Shown here one piece after another: positions 1 to 8,979 of a stretch of DNA of 64,000 nucleotides. Below the pieces are notes generated by a model. The model was not told the DNA's origin and made no database searches. It saw only the letters and a list, made by a program, of their open reading frames with translations. How positions within the stretch are numbered: the first letter of the stretch is position 1; each line of letters begins with the position of its first letter. The DNA is from an uncultured Desulfovibrio sp. (GTDB lineage Bacteria; Desulfobacterota; Desulfovibrionia; Desulfovibrionales; Desulfovibrionaceae), in the NCBI GenBank assembly GCA_944327285.1, contig CALVHG010000002.1:1-64000 (forward strand). Direction: 5' to 3'. Made by a program: the position numbers and the translations under genes.

Positions 1-78
1 GTTTTTCCGCTCACTTTGGGCCGGGCGGCGCTGTGCCGCCGCCTTCGCGTTTCATCTTTTTCAAAGTTGAAACGCTCC
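1..78 (+). repeat. Repeat A, right part (cut by window edge)
   Basis: This is the second half of the A consensus: the GC-rich stem-loop with GGGCGGCGCTGTGCCGCC, then the terminal arm ending GTTGAAACGCTC. The left half lies outside the window. It abuts element C with two bases between them. Confidence 0.8.
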
Positions 79-80
79 AG

Positions 81-410
81 GGCCTGTTAACACAAATTTT
101 AAAAATAATTTCAATAGATAGAATAAACAGGCTGTACACACGCCATTTGTCTTTGGTGGCGGAGTCGCCTCGTTCTCCTGACTTTTCCCCCGATAAAAGC
201 GCGCTGGGGAAGGGATGGGGGGCTTGGGGGGAAGGGCCCAGCCTTTTCGCAGCGAAGCGAGAAAAGGCGTTCTCGTAGTCCTCTCGCGCGAGCAGCGACC
301 GGATGGCGGCCGCAGGCCGTGCCCGTTGCGACGAAGGAATGGGCATCGACAGCAGAGATGAGGGGTTTCCCTTCCCCCCAAAAATAAGTTGCGGATAGTG
401 GTAACAGGCC
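81..410 (+). mobile_element. Element C, copy 1 (MITE-like), carrying a repeat B
   Basis: The element is bounded by imperfect 13-bp terminal inverted repeats, GGCCTGTTAACAC at 81-93 and GTGGTAACAGGCC at 398-410. It starts with an AT-rich arm (AATTTTAAAAATAATTTCAAT) and continues into a nested repeat B. A second copy in the opposite orientation lies at 59467-59690 and matches end to end apart from the longer B inside this one. It encodes no transposase, so it would be non-autonomous. Together with the partial repeat A it fills the gene-free stretch before position 447. Confidence 0.6.
186..380 (+). repeat. Repeat B, longest variant, inside element C
   Basis: It has the B left part (ATAAAAGCGCGCTGGGGAAGG, then GGGGGGCTTGGGGGGAAGGG) and right arm (GGGGTTTCCCTTCCCCCC). 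The loop is enlarged by a CCTTTTCGC...GCGAGAAAAGG hairpin and by the roughly 65-bp insertion starting CGACCGGATGGCGGCC that also occurs at 15.9 and 52.7 kb. Confidence 0.7.
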
Positions 411-446
411 TGATGAACGTCAGGGAAATGCAGACAGGGGAGGCGC

Positions 447-749
447 ATGGGGGCGACGCTTTTTGTAGCGGTGCTGACAGTGGAATTCAGTCTGGACGGC
501 AACGATAACCTGAAAGGCAAGCGGCGCGTGGCCAACAGCCTGAAACAGAAGGTGCGCAATACCTTCAACGTTGCCATTGCGGAGGCCGGAACGGAAGACA
601 GCCTGACGCGGCTGCGTCTTGCCGTGGCCTCGCTTTCCAATAGTGAAGCGCACTTGCGCAGTCGCATGGACAAATGCCTGCTGATGATGGAAGAGGTTTG
701 TCCTGAGCGTATGACAGACAGTCAGGTGGAAATTTATGCTGCAGAGTGA
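447..749 (+). CDS. DUF503 (YlxP-like) family protein
   Basis: This 100-residue protein has the DUF503 pattern: an N-terminal beta-strand (FVAVLTVEFSL), the motif NLKGKRRVANSLKQKVRNTFNVAIAE at about residues 21-46, and a C-terminal helix. DUF503 proteins are usually encoded after infB in translation operons, and YlxP has been linked to ribosome maturation, but the biochemical role is unsettled. The ATG follows AGGGGAGG at a good distance. The gene overlaps the following nrnA-like gene by 14 bp, so translation is probably coupled. No rbfA lies between them, although rbfA is common at this position in related operons. Confidence 0.85.
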   Translation: MGATLFVAVLTVEFSLDGNDNLKGKRRVANSLKQKVRNTFNVAIAEAGTEDSLTRLRLAVASLSNSEAHLRSRMDKCLLMMEEVCPERMTDSQVEIYAAE

Positions 750-1767
750 AACCTTTCTGGATTATGTGCCGGAACGTTGGCGCGAGGATGCGCTGCGTAT
801 AGCCGAAGCCCTGCGGAACGGCGATCGTTTTATTGTTTCCGGGCATGTGAACCCGGACGGCGACGCGCTGGGAGCCGTGGCCGCGCTGGGGCATATCCTG
901 CGCTTTCTGGGCAAGGAGTTCGTGCTTTACAGCGCCACGGGCATTTATGACTATCTAAAATTTTTGCCGCTGCCTGGCGTGTTGCGTAACAGCGTCGGCA
1001 CACTGCCGTTTGCGCCGTCGATGGCTCTGGTGGCTGACTGCAGCGAGGCTCGGCGCGTGGGCGGCGATTTGGAGCCGCTGCTGGCGACCCTGCCGGTCGT
1101 CAACATCGATCATCATCTGGGCGAACCCATGCCGGCCGTGGCTCGCTGGATTGAGCCCGGAGCGGCGGCAACGGCCCAGCTTGCGGCCTATGTGGGCTTT
1201 GCCCTGGGCGTGCCGCCTGCGGGCGACTTTGCTCAGGCTGTCATGCTGGGGCTGATTACGGACACCGGGGGCTTCATGCACGGCAATACGTCGGCGGAAG
1301 TCCTGCGGCTGACGGCCCTGCTTGTGGAAAACGGCTGTGATTTGCACGGCATGCGCGAGCGCCTCGAAAGCTCGTGGAGCATGGGGCGGCTGCGCCTCTG
1401 GGTGCGGTCTATGGGCGGCATACGCTGCGCCCGTCAGGGCAGCATTGCGCTGTGCACCGTAACGCTGGAAGACTTGCGTCGTTGCGGCGCGCGCAAGGAG
1501 GATTGCGAAGGCATTGTGGAGCAGATCCGGCGCTTGCAGGGCGTGCGCATGGCGGCGTTTTTGCGGGAAGACGCGCCCGGCAGCTTCAAGCTGAGCATGC
1601 GTTCCAGCGGGACGACCAGTGTGCGGGATGTGGCGGCGCTTTTTGGCGGCGGCGGACACCGCAATGCGGCGGGCGGCCTGCTGACCATGCGGCAGGAGGA
1701 TGCCGAGGACGCCGTGCTTGCGGCTGCCGCGGCGCAGCTGGACAAGGAAGAGGCAGCGGGGGACTGA
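736..1767 (+). CDS. nrnA: DHH/DHHA1 phosphoesterase, NrnA-like oligoribonuclease / pAp phosphatase
   Basis: The 343-residue protein belongs to the DHH superfamily of Mn-dependent phosphoesterases. Motif I HVNPDGDA is at residues 37-44, an Asp in VADCSE follows, the DHH triad is at 125-127 (NIDHHLGEP), LITDTGGF is the fourth metal motif, and the DHHA1 signature GGGGHRNAAG starts near residue 304. NrnA enzymes degrade 2-5-nt RNAs and dephosphorylate 3'-phosphoadenosine 5'-phosphate. That fits both the RNA-decay operon here and the sulfur metabolism expected of the host. The start overlaps the DUF503 gene. Length and motif order are normal for the family. Confidence 0.9.
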   Translation: MLQSETFLDYVPERWREDALRIAEALRNGDRFIVSGHVNPDGDALGAVAALGHILRFLGKEFVLYSATGIYDYLKFLPLPGVLRNSVGTLPFAPSMALVADCSEARRVGGDLEPLLATLPVVNIDHHLGEPMPAVARWIEPGAAATAQLAAYVGFALGVPPAGDFAQAVMLGLITDTGGFMHGNTSAEVLRLTALLVENGCDLHGMRERLESSWSMGRLRLWVRSMGGIRCARQGSIALCTVTLEDLRRCGARKEDCEGIVEQIRRLQGVRMAAFLREDAPGSFKLSMRSSGTTSVRDVAALFGGGGHRNAAGGLLTMRQEDAEDAVLAAAAAQLDKEEAAGD

Positions 1768-1913
1768 CGCTTCGCTGACAGCGGCTGCGGCATATTGACT
1801 TCTGCTCGGAATCTGTTGCTCCGGGCATTCTGATGTCTGTATATTCCCTCTGGGGAGTCGCTATTGTGACAGACCGCAGCGGGCAAGCGCGGCGCAGGCC
1901 GCAAGGTGCTATA

Positions 1914-2720
1914 ATGAAAGATTTGTTCAGCAAGCTGGGCTCCCAGCTGAATTCGCAGTTCGGCAATGAGGTCAAGGAAAAGATTGGCGGCATGCTCGGC
2001 GGCATAGGGCAGAATCCGACGGCGCAGAGCATGAAGGACGGGCTGGCCGGTATGGCCGGAAGCGCGTCCCGCAGTGTCGGCAACGTGGCCAATGCCGCCG
2101 GCGGCTTCGGGGCGCTGCTTGGGTCCGCCGCCTTTGGCGGTTTGCTGGGGACGCTCATGTCCGGCAAGACGGCTCGCAAGGTGGCCAAAGGCGCGTTGGT
2201 GGTGGGCGGCACGGCGGCTGTCGGCGCGCTGGCCTGGAAAATGTTTCAGAAGTGGTCCGGCGGTTCCGCGCAGACCGTGGAGCCGGCGCGGGCGACTGTG
2301 ATGCAGCCGGAGCTTGCGCCCCCGGCGCAGCAGGCGGCCCTGCCCATGCAGGACGACAGCGCCCGTCTGCTGCTGGAAGCCATGATCTTTGCGGCGCGTG
2401 CCGACGGACATATTGACGAAAACGAAAAGGCCCACATTCAGGAAGCGGCGGCGCGCCTGTTCCCCGGACAGAGCGCGGATGCCCTGGTGGCGCGTTCGCT
2501 GGAACAGCCCCTGGACCCCGGCGCTCTGGCTGCGCGTGTCCGCAACCGCGAGGAAGCTCTGGATTTGTATCGCATTTCCGCCATGATTACGGGGGGCGAT
2601 CACTTTATGGAGCGCAGCTATCTTGATGCCCTGGCAGCCTCTTTAGGTATCGGCGCGGCCGAAAAAGCGACGCTGGATGCGCAGGTTGCGGAGTTTCGGC
2701 AGCAACAGGCGGCCATGTAA
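1914..2720 (+). CDS. DUF533 (YebE-like, TerB-fold) membrane protein
   Basis: The 268-residue protein has three parts. A Gly/Ser/Asn-rich N-terminus comes first, then a Gly/Ala-rich hydrophobic segment (about 64-115, with GALLGSAAFGGLLGTLMSG and AVGALAWKMF). The C-terminal TerB/DUF533-type helical domain (about 150-265) has the hallmarks AMIFAARADGHIDENEK and ERSYLDALAASLGI. DUF533 proteins are inner-membrane proteins of unknown function. I start at ATG 1914, which has GCAAGGTG upstream. An in-frame start at 1833 would add 27 residues with no family resemblance. It is followed after 27 bp by the YTRPTR peptide gene, forming a small cassette. Confidence 0.8.
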   Translation: MKDLFSKLGSQLNSQFGNEVKEKIGGMLGGIGQNPTAQSMKDGLAGMAGSASRSVGNVANAAGGFGALLGSAAFGGLLGTLMSGKTARKVAKGALVVGGTAAVGALAWKMFQKWSGGSAQTVEPARATVMQPELAPPAQQAALPMQDDSARLLLEAMIFAARADGHIDENEKAHIQEAAARLFPGQSADALVARSLEQPLDPGALAARVRNREEALDLYRISAMITGGDHFMERSYLDALAASLGIGAAEKATLDAQVAEFRQQQAAM

Positions 2721-2747
2721 CAGAAGCATGTCTCGGAGGCCTATAGT

Positions 2748-3050
2748 ATGAAGCAATCTGCGGAACAGAAGCTGCGCTCCCGGCGGCGTGTCCTGCTTGC
2801 GGCACTGGTTGCGGCAGGCGTTGTCTATGCTGCTCCGGCTCTGCTGGGGCTGAATGCGGCCCAGGCTTACAGCCGTTATACGCGCCCAACGCGCTATACC
2901 CGCCCCACTCGTCCTACTCGTTACACGCGTCCGACCCGCTACACGCGCCCCTCCTATCCCCACGGGCATATGAACGGCGGGTATCGCGGGAGTTATCATG
3001 ACGGCGGGCATCGCAATCCCGGCGGACTGGGCGGCTGGCAGCCTCGCTGA
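2748..3050 (+). CDS. Small Tat-like secreted protein with YTRPTR repeats
   Basis: This 100-residue protein has an N-terminal region with SRRRVLL followed by a hydrophobic stretch and a likely cleavage site after LNAAQA near residue 40, which resembles a twin-arginine signal peptide. The mature part opens with about 27 residues of near-perfect repeats of YTRPTR. It ends in a Gly/His/Asn-rich tail (HGHMNGGYRGSYHDGG). I do not recognise a family. The stop codon is only 3 nt from the next start, an HprK-like/PqqD-like protein, so the peptide is a natural candidate substrate or partner of that protein. This is inference from position and domain types. The DNA repeats at 2868-2955 could allow slippage and length variation. 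Confidence 0.75.
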   Translation: MKQSAEQKLRSRRRVLLAALVAAGVVYAAPALLGLNAAQAYSRYTRPTRYTRPTRPTRYTRPTRYTRPSYPHGHMNGGYRGSYHDGGHRNPGGLGGWQPR

Positions 3051-3053
3051 TAC

Positions 3054-4214
3054 ATGACGACCTTCCATTTCGAGGGGCTGCCGTGGCCCCTGCGTATGAC
3101 GCAGACGCCGTTGCGGGAAGCCGCGCGGCGTTTTTTTGCCCTGTGGCCGCATTGCTGTTCCGAGGCGGAGGCGGCGGCCGTCGAGTCTGCTCCCGGAGGC
3201 GGTTATGTCTGGCGCCTGGGAGAGCGCATGGTGCGCGAAGCGACGGAAGCCGCCTTCTTGTGCTCGTTTTCCATAGAAATGGTTATGGCCTGCTGCGAGC
3301 GTCGGTCTGATCTCTGGCGGCTGCATGCGGCCGCCGTTGCGGGATACGGTTGCGGTCTGCTGCTGTGCGGTGCGCATCGTGCGGGCAAAAGCGTGTTGAC
3401 CACGCGCCTGATGGCCGACGGCTGGACCGGTTTCGGCGACGACATGGTTGCGCTGACGCGCGAAGGACAGCTGTTTTCATTTGGTATTGCGCCGCGTTTG
3501 CGTCTGCCGTTGCCCGCGTCATCCGTGCTGCGCGCCTATGTGGCGGCGCGCAGAGGCTGCGGCGACAGAAGCGCCGTATACCTGGATGCCGCGCAATCCG
3601 GCACGGCGCCGTGGGGAACAAGGCATGCCGCCCATGCGGTCGTGATCCTGCGGCGCGTGCCCTCCGGGCCGGTGCGTCTGCAGGCGTTGGAACCGACGGA
3701 CGGGATAACGGCATTGTTGCAACGAAGTCTTTTTGACGAGGGGCAGGCCGGCGCGACGCTGCATGCGGCCTGCGCCCTGCTGGAACGCCTGCCGTGCGTG
3801 CAGTTGTCCTATGCCGATGCGGACAGGGCGGCGCAGTGTCTGACAGCCTGGGCCCGGCAGGGGCTGGCCGCTCCGGCGGCGGTTCCCGCGCCGCGCGCGG
3901 CGGCACGCCCGTCAGTTGGCCGGGAAGATGCGTTTGGGCAATCTTCGGTTCGGTGCTGGCGTCGATGCGAGGGCCCTGTTTTCAGGCAGGTGGATTTTGC
4001 GGGCTATCTGACCGACGCGCGGGGAAATGCTCTGTACCGCTTGACGCCGCTGGGCTGCGCTCTCTGGCAAATGCTGGAACAGCCGCTGAGCGAGGCGCAA
4101 GCCGTTTCCCTGCTGGTCGAAGCCTTTCCCTATGCGGGCCGCAAGCGCATTGCGCATGATGTGCGGGAGCTTTTTGAAGCCCTGCGCCGACGCGGCCTGA
4201 CGGAACCGGCATAG
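3054..4214 (+). CDS. HprK-like P-loop kinase fused to a PqqD-like (RRE) domain
   Basis: The protein has 386 residues. Residues about 90-280 resemble HPr kinase/PEPCK-type P-loop proteins: LHAAAV before the nucleotide site, Walker A GAHRAGKS near residue 107, and GFGDDMVAL about 25 residues later. The last 85 residues match the PqqD pattern: YLTDARGNALYRLTPLGCALWQ, then a helix, then HDVRELFEALRRRGL. PqqD-type domains bind precursor peptides in RiPP pathways, and HprK-related kinases are known next to such domains and in some lasso-peptide clusters. The gene is translationally coupled to the YTRPTR peptide gene. No radical SAM enzyme, protease or transporter lies nearby. Phosphorylation of the neighbouring peptide is a hypothesis only. 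Confidence 0.7.
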   Translation: MTTFHFEGLPWPLRMTQTPLREAARRFFALWPHCCSEAEAAAVESAPGGGYVWRLGERMVREATEAAFLCSFSIEMVMACCERRSDLWRLHAAAVAGYGCGLLLCGAHRAGKSVLTTRLMADGWTGFGDDMVALTREGQLFSFGIAPRLRLPLPASSVLRAYVAARRGCGDRSAVYLDAAQSGTAPWGTRHAAHAVVILRRVPSGPVRLQALEPTDGITALLQRSLFDEGQAGATLHAACALLERLPCVQLSYADADRAAQCLTAWARQGLAAPAAVPAPRAAARPSVGREDAFGQSSVRCWRRCEGPVFRQVDFAGYLTDARGNALYRLTPLGCALWQMLEQPLSEAQAVSLLVEAFPYAGRKRIAHDVRELFEALRRRGLTEPA

Positions 4215-4260
4215 TTTTTTAGAATCGAAGGATGTTGCCGCAAGGAGCGATAAAATCTCT

Positions 4261-4289
4261 TTGACTTGCGGGGGATCTGCGGCTATGGT
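4261..4289 (+). promoter_or_regulatory. Candidate sigma-70 promoter for truB
   Basis: TTGACT (4261-4266), a 17-bp spacer and TATGGT (4284-4289) lie immediately before truB. Transcription would begin near 4296, only about 7 nt before the ATG, giving an almost leaderless message. It would separate truB-rpsO-pnp from the inserted cassette. Confidence 0.4.
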
Positions 4290-4302
4290 GTGAACCTTGC
4301 GT

Positions 4303-5220
4303 ATGACCAATTCTTCCCGACATTCTCAGAAATCCCCGCTGCCGCAACTGCACGGCGTCCTTGTCCTCGACAAGCCGTCGGGGCCTACGTCTGCCCGCTG
4401 TCTTTCTGCGCTCAAGCGTCTGGGGCAGAAGAAGATCGGGCATGCGGGCACTCTTGATCCTATGGCGTCGGGGGTCCTGCTGGTTCTGCTGGGCAATGCC
4501 ACCAAGATTGCGGGCCATCTGCTGGCCGATGGCGGCAAGGTTTACAGCGGTACGTTTCGCCTCGGCCAGACGACCGACACCTGGGACAAGGAAGGCAGCG
4601 TTATTGCCGAGGCTCCCTGGGAGCAGGTGACGCCTGAACAGGTTCGGGATGCCGTCGCCGCCTGGCAGGGTGTGTCCGATCAGCTTGTGCCGCCGTATTC
4701 TGCAGCCAAGCATCAGGGGACGCCGCTGTACAAGCTGGCCCGCACGGGCCGGGAGGCTCCGCAGAAGGTCAAGCGCATAGAAATTTCGCATGCGGAAGTG
4801 CTGGAAATAGCCTTGCCGTATGTGCGTTTCCGGGTCGCCTGCAGTTCCGGCACCTATATTCGATCCTTGGCCCACAGCTTGGGGACGCGACTGGGGTGCG
4901 GAGCCGTGCTCACGGAACTGATCCGGGAATACAGCCACCCCTTCGGCCTGGATATGGCCTGCGGTCTGGATGCCGTGATGGAAGAACCCGCGCTGCTGGA
5001 ACGGAGCGTGCGCCCCATTGCGGAGGCGCTTCCCCACTGGCCGCGCGTGACCGTTACGACGGAAGATGCCGCAAGGGTACGCAATGGCGTTGCGATTCCC
5101 TGTCATGCCGACGGCGACAGGGCCCTGCTGCTGGAGCAGGGAAACGCGCTGGCCCTTGCGGAACGTATGGAAACCGCCGCCGGGCCCCGCTGGGCCGTGT
5201 TACGGGGGCTTTGGAACTGA
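4303..5220 (+). CDS. truB: tRNA pseudouridine(55) synthase TruB
   Basis: TruB converts U55 of the T-loop of tRNAs to pseudouridine. The 305-residue protein carries LDKPSGPTSARCL near residue 22, the catalytic motif HAGTLDPMASGVL with Asp52, the RNA-binding YKLARTGREA segment, and SSGTYIRSLAHSLG in the second half. It has a C-terminal PUA-like extension. I start at ATG 4303; a TTG two codons upstream is possible. No clear ribosome-binding site precedes it, which fits the short-leader promoter proposed at 4261. It is followed by rpsO and pnp as in many bacteria. Confidence 0.93.
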   Translation: MTNSSRHSQKSPLPQLHGVLVLDKPSGPTSARCLSALKRLGQKKIGHAGTLDPMASGVLLVLLGNATKIAGHLLADGGKVYSGTFRLGQTTDTWDKEGSVIAEAPWEQVTPEQVRDAVAAWQGVSDQLVPPYSAAKHQGTPLYKLARTGREAPQKVKRIEISHAEVLEIALPYVRFRVACSSGTYIRSLAHSLGTRLGCGAVLTELIREYSHPFGLDMACGLDAVMEEPALLERSVRPIAEALPHWPRVTVTTEDAARVRNGVAIPCHADGDRALLLEQGNALALAERMETAAGPRWAVLRGLWN

Positions 5221-5245
5221 ACTTCATCCGTAAAGGAGAACTGCT

Positions 5246-5515
5246 GTGGTGATGGACGCGAGCCAGAAGAAAACGATTATTGACACCCATGCCAAGCATG
5301 AGGGCGATACCGGTTCCCCGGAAGTGCAGGTGGCCCTGCTGACCGCCCGCATCGAAGGCCTGACCGGGCACTTCAAAGTGCACAAGAAGGACTTCCACTC
5401 CCGCACCGGCCTGCTCAAGCTGGTCGGCCAGCGCCGGAAGCTTCTGAACTACCTCAAGAAGAAGGATATTCGGCGTTATCGTGCGCTGATTGAAAAGCTG
5501 GGCCTGCGCAAGTAA
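5246..5515 (+). CDS. rpsO: 30S ribosomal protein S15
   Basis: S15 is a primary 16S rRNA-binding protein of the small-subunit platform. The sequence contains [19 protein letters not shown], the loop [29 protein letters not shown], and the C-terminus [13 protein letters not shown], all diagnostic. AAAGGAG at 5232-5238 lies 7 nt before GTG 5246. A second GTG (5249) and an ATG (5252) follow directly in frame, so the first residues are uncertain. With the GTG start the protein is 89 residues, the normal length. A GC-rich stem-loop follows the stop near 5535. Confidence 0.95.
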   Translation: MVMDASQKKTIIDTHAKHEGDTGSPEVQVALLTARIEGLTGHFKVHKKDFHSRTGLLKLVGQRRKLLNYLKKKDIRRYRALIEKLGLRK

Positions 5516-5744
5516 GACCCGCAGAGACGGAGGGGGGCCCGGCGGCTCCCCTTCGCCGTGTCCGCCGATGAACGCATTGCCGTCGGCGGTCTGGATTCCG
5601 GCAAGGGCCGCGTGCCTTTCCGGGATGACGCTGCGGCAGAGAGCCGCGGCGAGCTGTGCCAACTGGAAGGGGGGTCCGGACGAAACAGGCAGTGCCGCTG
5701 CCCGTTTTGGGCGGAATCCCCTTCATTGCGAATAAGGAATCTAC

Positions 5745-7976
5745 ATGTTGCAAGATATTTTTTCTCCCACCCGCGTGACCGCCACTGTCGGCGGCAAGGA
5801 AATCATCTTTGAAACGGGCCGTCTCGCCAATCAGGCGCACGGCGCCGTCTGGGTGCAGTGCGGCGGCACGGTGGTGCTCGTGACGGTCTGCTCCCAGCCC
5901 CTGGAGTTCGACAAGGGCTTTTTCCCGCTGACGGTGGAGTATTCCGAAAAAATGTACGCTGCGGGCCGCATTCCCGGCAGCTTCTTCCGTCGCGAAATCG
6001 GCCGTCCCTCGGAGCGCGAAACGCTGGTTTCCCGTCTTATCGACCGCCCCATCCGTCCTCTGTTCCCCAAGGGCCTGAACGAAGACGTGCAGGTTCTGGC
6101 GAGCGTCATTTCCGCGGATCAGGAAAACGAGTCCGACGTGCTGGCGCTGACGGGCGCGTCCGCGGCCGTGATGCTGTCGCCCCTGCCCTTTGAAGGCCCC
6201 GTGGCCGGCGGGCGCATCGGCCGCGTGAACGGCCAGTTCGTGCTCAACCCCTCGTTTGAAGAGCAGAAGAACAGCGATCTGGATATCGTCTTTGCCGCCA
6301 GCGCCGACGCCCTGACCATGGTGGAAGGCGACGCGCTCTTTGTGCCCGAAGACGTCATTATTGACGCCCTCGAATGGGGCCGCCAGCAGATTCAGCCCCT
6401 TATTGAAGCGCAGCTCCGCCTGCGGGAACTGGCCGGCAAGCCCAAGATGGAATTTACGCCGCATGTGGAAAACGCCACGCTGGTGGAGCGCGTGCGCGAA
6501 CTGGCTCTGGAAGCCGGCATTGAAGACGCTATGCGCGTGCCCGAAAAGCTGGCCCGCAAGGACGCCCGCAAGGCGGTAAAGGACAAGGTGCTGGCCGCCC
6601 TCAAGAACGATCCCGCCTGGGCGGAAGACGAAGCCGCTCTCCGCGAGAGCGCCGAAATTCTGGGCGATCTGGAAAAGAAGATTGTGCGCGCGCGTATCGT
6701 CAACGAAGGCACGCGCATTGACGGCCGTAAGGTCAACGAAGTGCGTCCCATCCAGATTCAGGCCGGCGTCCTGCCGCGCGCGCATGGTTCCGCTATTTTC
6801 CGTCGCGGGGAAACCAAGTCTCTGGTCGTGACCACGCTGGGTTCCTCCACGGACGAACAGCGCGTGGACAGCCTGTCCGGCGATGTGACCAAGCGTTTCA
6901 TGCTGCATTATAACTTCCCGCCCTTCTGCGTGGGCGAGGTCAAGCCTGTGCGCGTGTCCCGTCGCGAAATCGGTCACGGCGCGCTTGCCGAAAAGTCCCT
7001 GCGGCCCGTGCTGCCCAAGGATACGGATTTCCCCTTCACGCTGCGCGTGGTGGCCGAAACTGTGGAATCCAACGGCTCGTCCTCCATGGCGGCCGTCTGC
7101 GGCGGTTCGCTGTCTCTCATGGATGCCGGCGTGCCTGTGTCGGCTCCCGTGGCGGGCGTGGCTATGGGCCTGATTAAGGAAGGCGACAAGTTCATCGTGC
7201 TGACCGACATCCTCGGCGACGAAGATGCCCTTGGCGATATGGACTTCAAGATCGCGGGTACCGCCGAAGGCGTGACCGGCGTGCAGATGGACATCAAGAT
7301 TACCGGTCTGACCACGGACATCATGCGCGCCGCCATGCGCCAGGCGCACGAAGGCCGTCTGCACATTCTCGGCGAAATGGCCAAGGCCATTGCCGAGCCG
7401 CGCAAGGAGCTTTCGCGCTTTGCGCCGCAGCATGCCGAGATCTTTGTGAATCCCGACATCATCCGTCTGATCATCGGCCCCGGCGGCAAGAATATCAAGG
7501 CCATTACCACGGCCACCGGCGCGTCTGTGGACATTGAAGATTCCGGCCGCGTCTCCATCTTCGCGCCCACGGCGGATGCGCTGGAAAAGGCGCGCGAAAT
7601 GATCAGCTACTACGATCAGCGCCCCGAAATCGGTCGTAACTATCAGGCCAAGGTCAAGAAGATTCTGGAAATCGGCGTGATCGTGGAAGTGCTGCCCAAT
7701 GTGGAAGCGCTGGTGCATGTGTCCCAGCTGGATGTGAACCGCGTGGAACAGCCCGGCGACGTGGCCCATGTGGGCGAAGACATGCTCGTCAAGGTCGTGG
7801 AGATCAACGGGGATCGTATCCGCGCCAGCCGCAAGGCCGTGCTGCTGGAAGAACAGGGCCATCCCTGGAGCCCCGAAGACACCGCCCGTCCCCAGCGTGA
7901 TCGCGGGGATCGCGGCGAGCGTGGGGATCGGCATGGCCGCGGCGGCCGCGAACGCCGTGACCGTGAGCGTCGCTAG
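5745..7976 (+). CDS. pnp: Polyribonucleotide nucleotidyltransferase (PNPase)
   Basis: PNPase degrades RNA 3' to 5' by phosphorolysis. The 743-residue protein has two RNase PH domains (about 10-230 and 310-540), joined by the helical linker. A KH domain near 570-605 carries [12 protein letters not shown], and an S1 domain (about 628-700) carries [10 protein letters not shown]. The tail after residue 705 is a charged run of Arg, Gly and Asp ([17 protein letters not shown]), often seen in RNA-binding proteins. The 229 bp after rpsO hold a GC-rich stem-loop but no gene I can support; in other bacteria the rpsO-pnp gap contains RNase III processing and autoregulation sites. Confidence 0.96.
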   Translation: MLQDIFSPTRVTATVGGKEIIFETGRLANQAHGAVWVQCGGTVVLVTVCSQPLEFDKGFFPLTVEYSEKMYAAGRIPGSFFRREIGRPSERETLVSRLIDRPIRPLFPKGLNEDVQVLASVISADQENESDVLALTGASAAVMLSPLPFEGPVAGGRIGRVNGQFVLNPSFEEQKNSDLDIVFAASADALTMVEGDALFVPEDVIIDALEWGRQQIQPLIEAQLRLRELAGKPKMEFTPHVENATLVERVRELALEAGIEDAMRVPEKLARKDARKAVKDKVLAALKNDPAWAEDEAALRESAEILGDLEKKIVRARIVNEGTRIDGRKVNEVRPIQIQAGVLPRAHGSAIFRRGETKSLVVTTLGSSTDEQRVDSLSGDVTKRFMLHYNFPPFCVGEVKPVRVSRREIGHGALAEKSLRPVLPKDTDFPFTLRVVAETVESNGSSSMAAVCGGSLSLMDAGVPVSAPVAGVAMGLIKEGDKFIVLTDILGDEDALGDMDFKIAGTAEGVTGVQMDIKITGLTTDIMRAAMRQAHEGRLHILGEMAKAIAEPRKELSRFAPQHAEIFVNPDIIRLIIGPGGKNIKAITTATGASVDIEDSGRVSIFAPTADALEKAREMISYYDQRPEIGRNYQAKVKKILEIGVIVEVLPNVEALVHVSQLDVNRVEQPGDVAHVGEDMLVKVVEINGDRIRASRKAVLLEEQGHPWSPEDTARPQRDRGDRGERGDRHGRGGRERRDRERR

Positions 7977-7986
7977 GGGGAATCGT

Positions 7987-8964
7987 ATGGCGAAGAAGAC
8001 TGACAAGACAGCCCGCAAGCAGGACGTGACTGCTTCCGAAGGCGCGGCTCCCGCACAGGAAGCCGAAAAGGAAGTTTTGAGCGAGGAAGAGGCCCGGGCG
8101 CTGCTTGAAGGCCGGAATCGCATACATGCGGAAGCGTTGGGGCAGCAGTGGGCCGTGGTGCTGGGCGGTAATCCCGCGCAGCTCATGCCCAGCGTTGTTG
8201 CGCAGGTCATTTCCGAAGGCGGCACCCGCGCCGCGTGGCAGTGGCTGATCGGCGAGCAGGAGCACGTCGTCATGGCCTGGCCTTCGGATCAGCCTGTGCG
8301 GGCTGCGGTGGTCATGCGCGCGCAGGAGCGCGGCGGCCAGTTCAAGCCCTGCGATGCCTTCCCCCTGCTGGAAGGCCTGCCCAACGATCTGACCGTGGCC
8401 GAGGTGCACCCCTGGGAAGCCGGTTGCGGGGCCAATGTGGCCGTGACCATGATGGAAGGCAAGAATCCCATGTGGTTCTATGATCCCTTCTATCTGCGCG
8501 ACAAGAATGATTTGACGCCCGACGTGACGCATACCTTCCTGCTTGCCGGGCTGGCGCTTGGCGTGCGCAAGGCTCTGCTGGACGACGTGACGATCACCCA
8601 GGGGCCGGAATATGACGCCTATGCGCTGCGCTGGTTGCAGGAGCATCCCGGCAAGACCCGGCTGGACGTGCCGCCTTACAAGGTCCCGCTCAACGGCAAG
8701 CATATGATTATGCCCGGTCGCGTGTTTGGCGAATATCAGATGCGCGCCACCGTCGAAGAGGTGCAGGATGTGCAGCTGGAAAAAATGCCGCTGAAGCTGC
8801 TGCGCCTGAGCTTCCCCTTCAATGATCGGCCGCCGCTGCAGCTGCCGGTCTATGCGTCGGCGCTGGTGCTGGGCGACTACCAGCCCAAGGCCGGGGAAGA
8901 TGTCGATCTCTATGTCTGGCTGCAGGGCCGGGTGATTGATTTCGATCCGCAGGAAGACGCTTAG
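7987..8964 (+). CDS. Conserved protein of unknown function downstream of pnp
   Basis: This 325-residue protein begins at ATG 7987, ten bases after the pnp stop, with GGGGGAA upstream. Residues 1-40 are Lys/Glu/Ala-rich and probably disordered. The remainder looks like a soluble alpha/beta protein with many Trp, Pro and acidic residues and no membrane segment. I see no catalytic motif and do not recognise the family. Its tight spacing behind pnp and the following bidirectional terminator suggest it is the last gene of the operon. Confidence 0.75.
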   Translation: MAKKTDKTARKQDVTASEGAAPAQEAEKEVLSEEEARALLEGRNRIHAEALGQQWAVVLGGNPAQLMPSVVAQVISEGGTRAAWQWLIGEQEHVVMAWPSDQPVRAAVVMRAQERGGQFKPCDAFPLLEGLPNDLTVAEVHPWEAGCGANVAVTMMEGKNPMWFYDPFYLRDKNDLTPDVTHTFLLAGLALGVRKALLDDVTITQGPEYDAYALRWLQEHPGKTRLDVPPYKVPLNGKHMIMPGRVFGEYQMRATVEEVQDVQLEKMPLKLLRLSFPFNDRPPLQLPVYASALVLGDYQPKAGEDVDLYVWLQGRVIDFDPQEDA

Positions 8965-8979
8965 AGGGGCTTTGTTTGT

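Noticed and set aside
81..410. Element C as a complete insertion sequence
   Set aside because: It is too short to encode a transposase and no transposase fragment is seen; only a non-autonomous element is supportable.
2868..2955. YTRPTR-coding DNA repeat as a CRISPR or minisatellite outside genes
   Set aside because: It stays in frame within a gene that has a signal peptide and coupled neighbours, so it is coding repeat sequence.
5454..8273. Long minus-strand frame (over 900 codons) opposite pnp
   Set aside because: It is the shadow of the GC-rich, codon-biased pnp gene; it has no family features and His/Gly/Ala-rich composition typical of such shadows.
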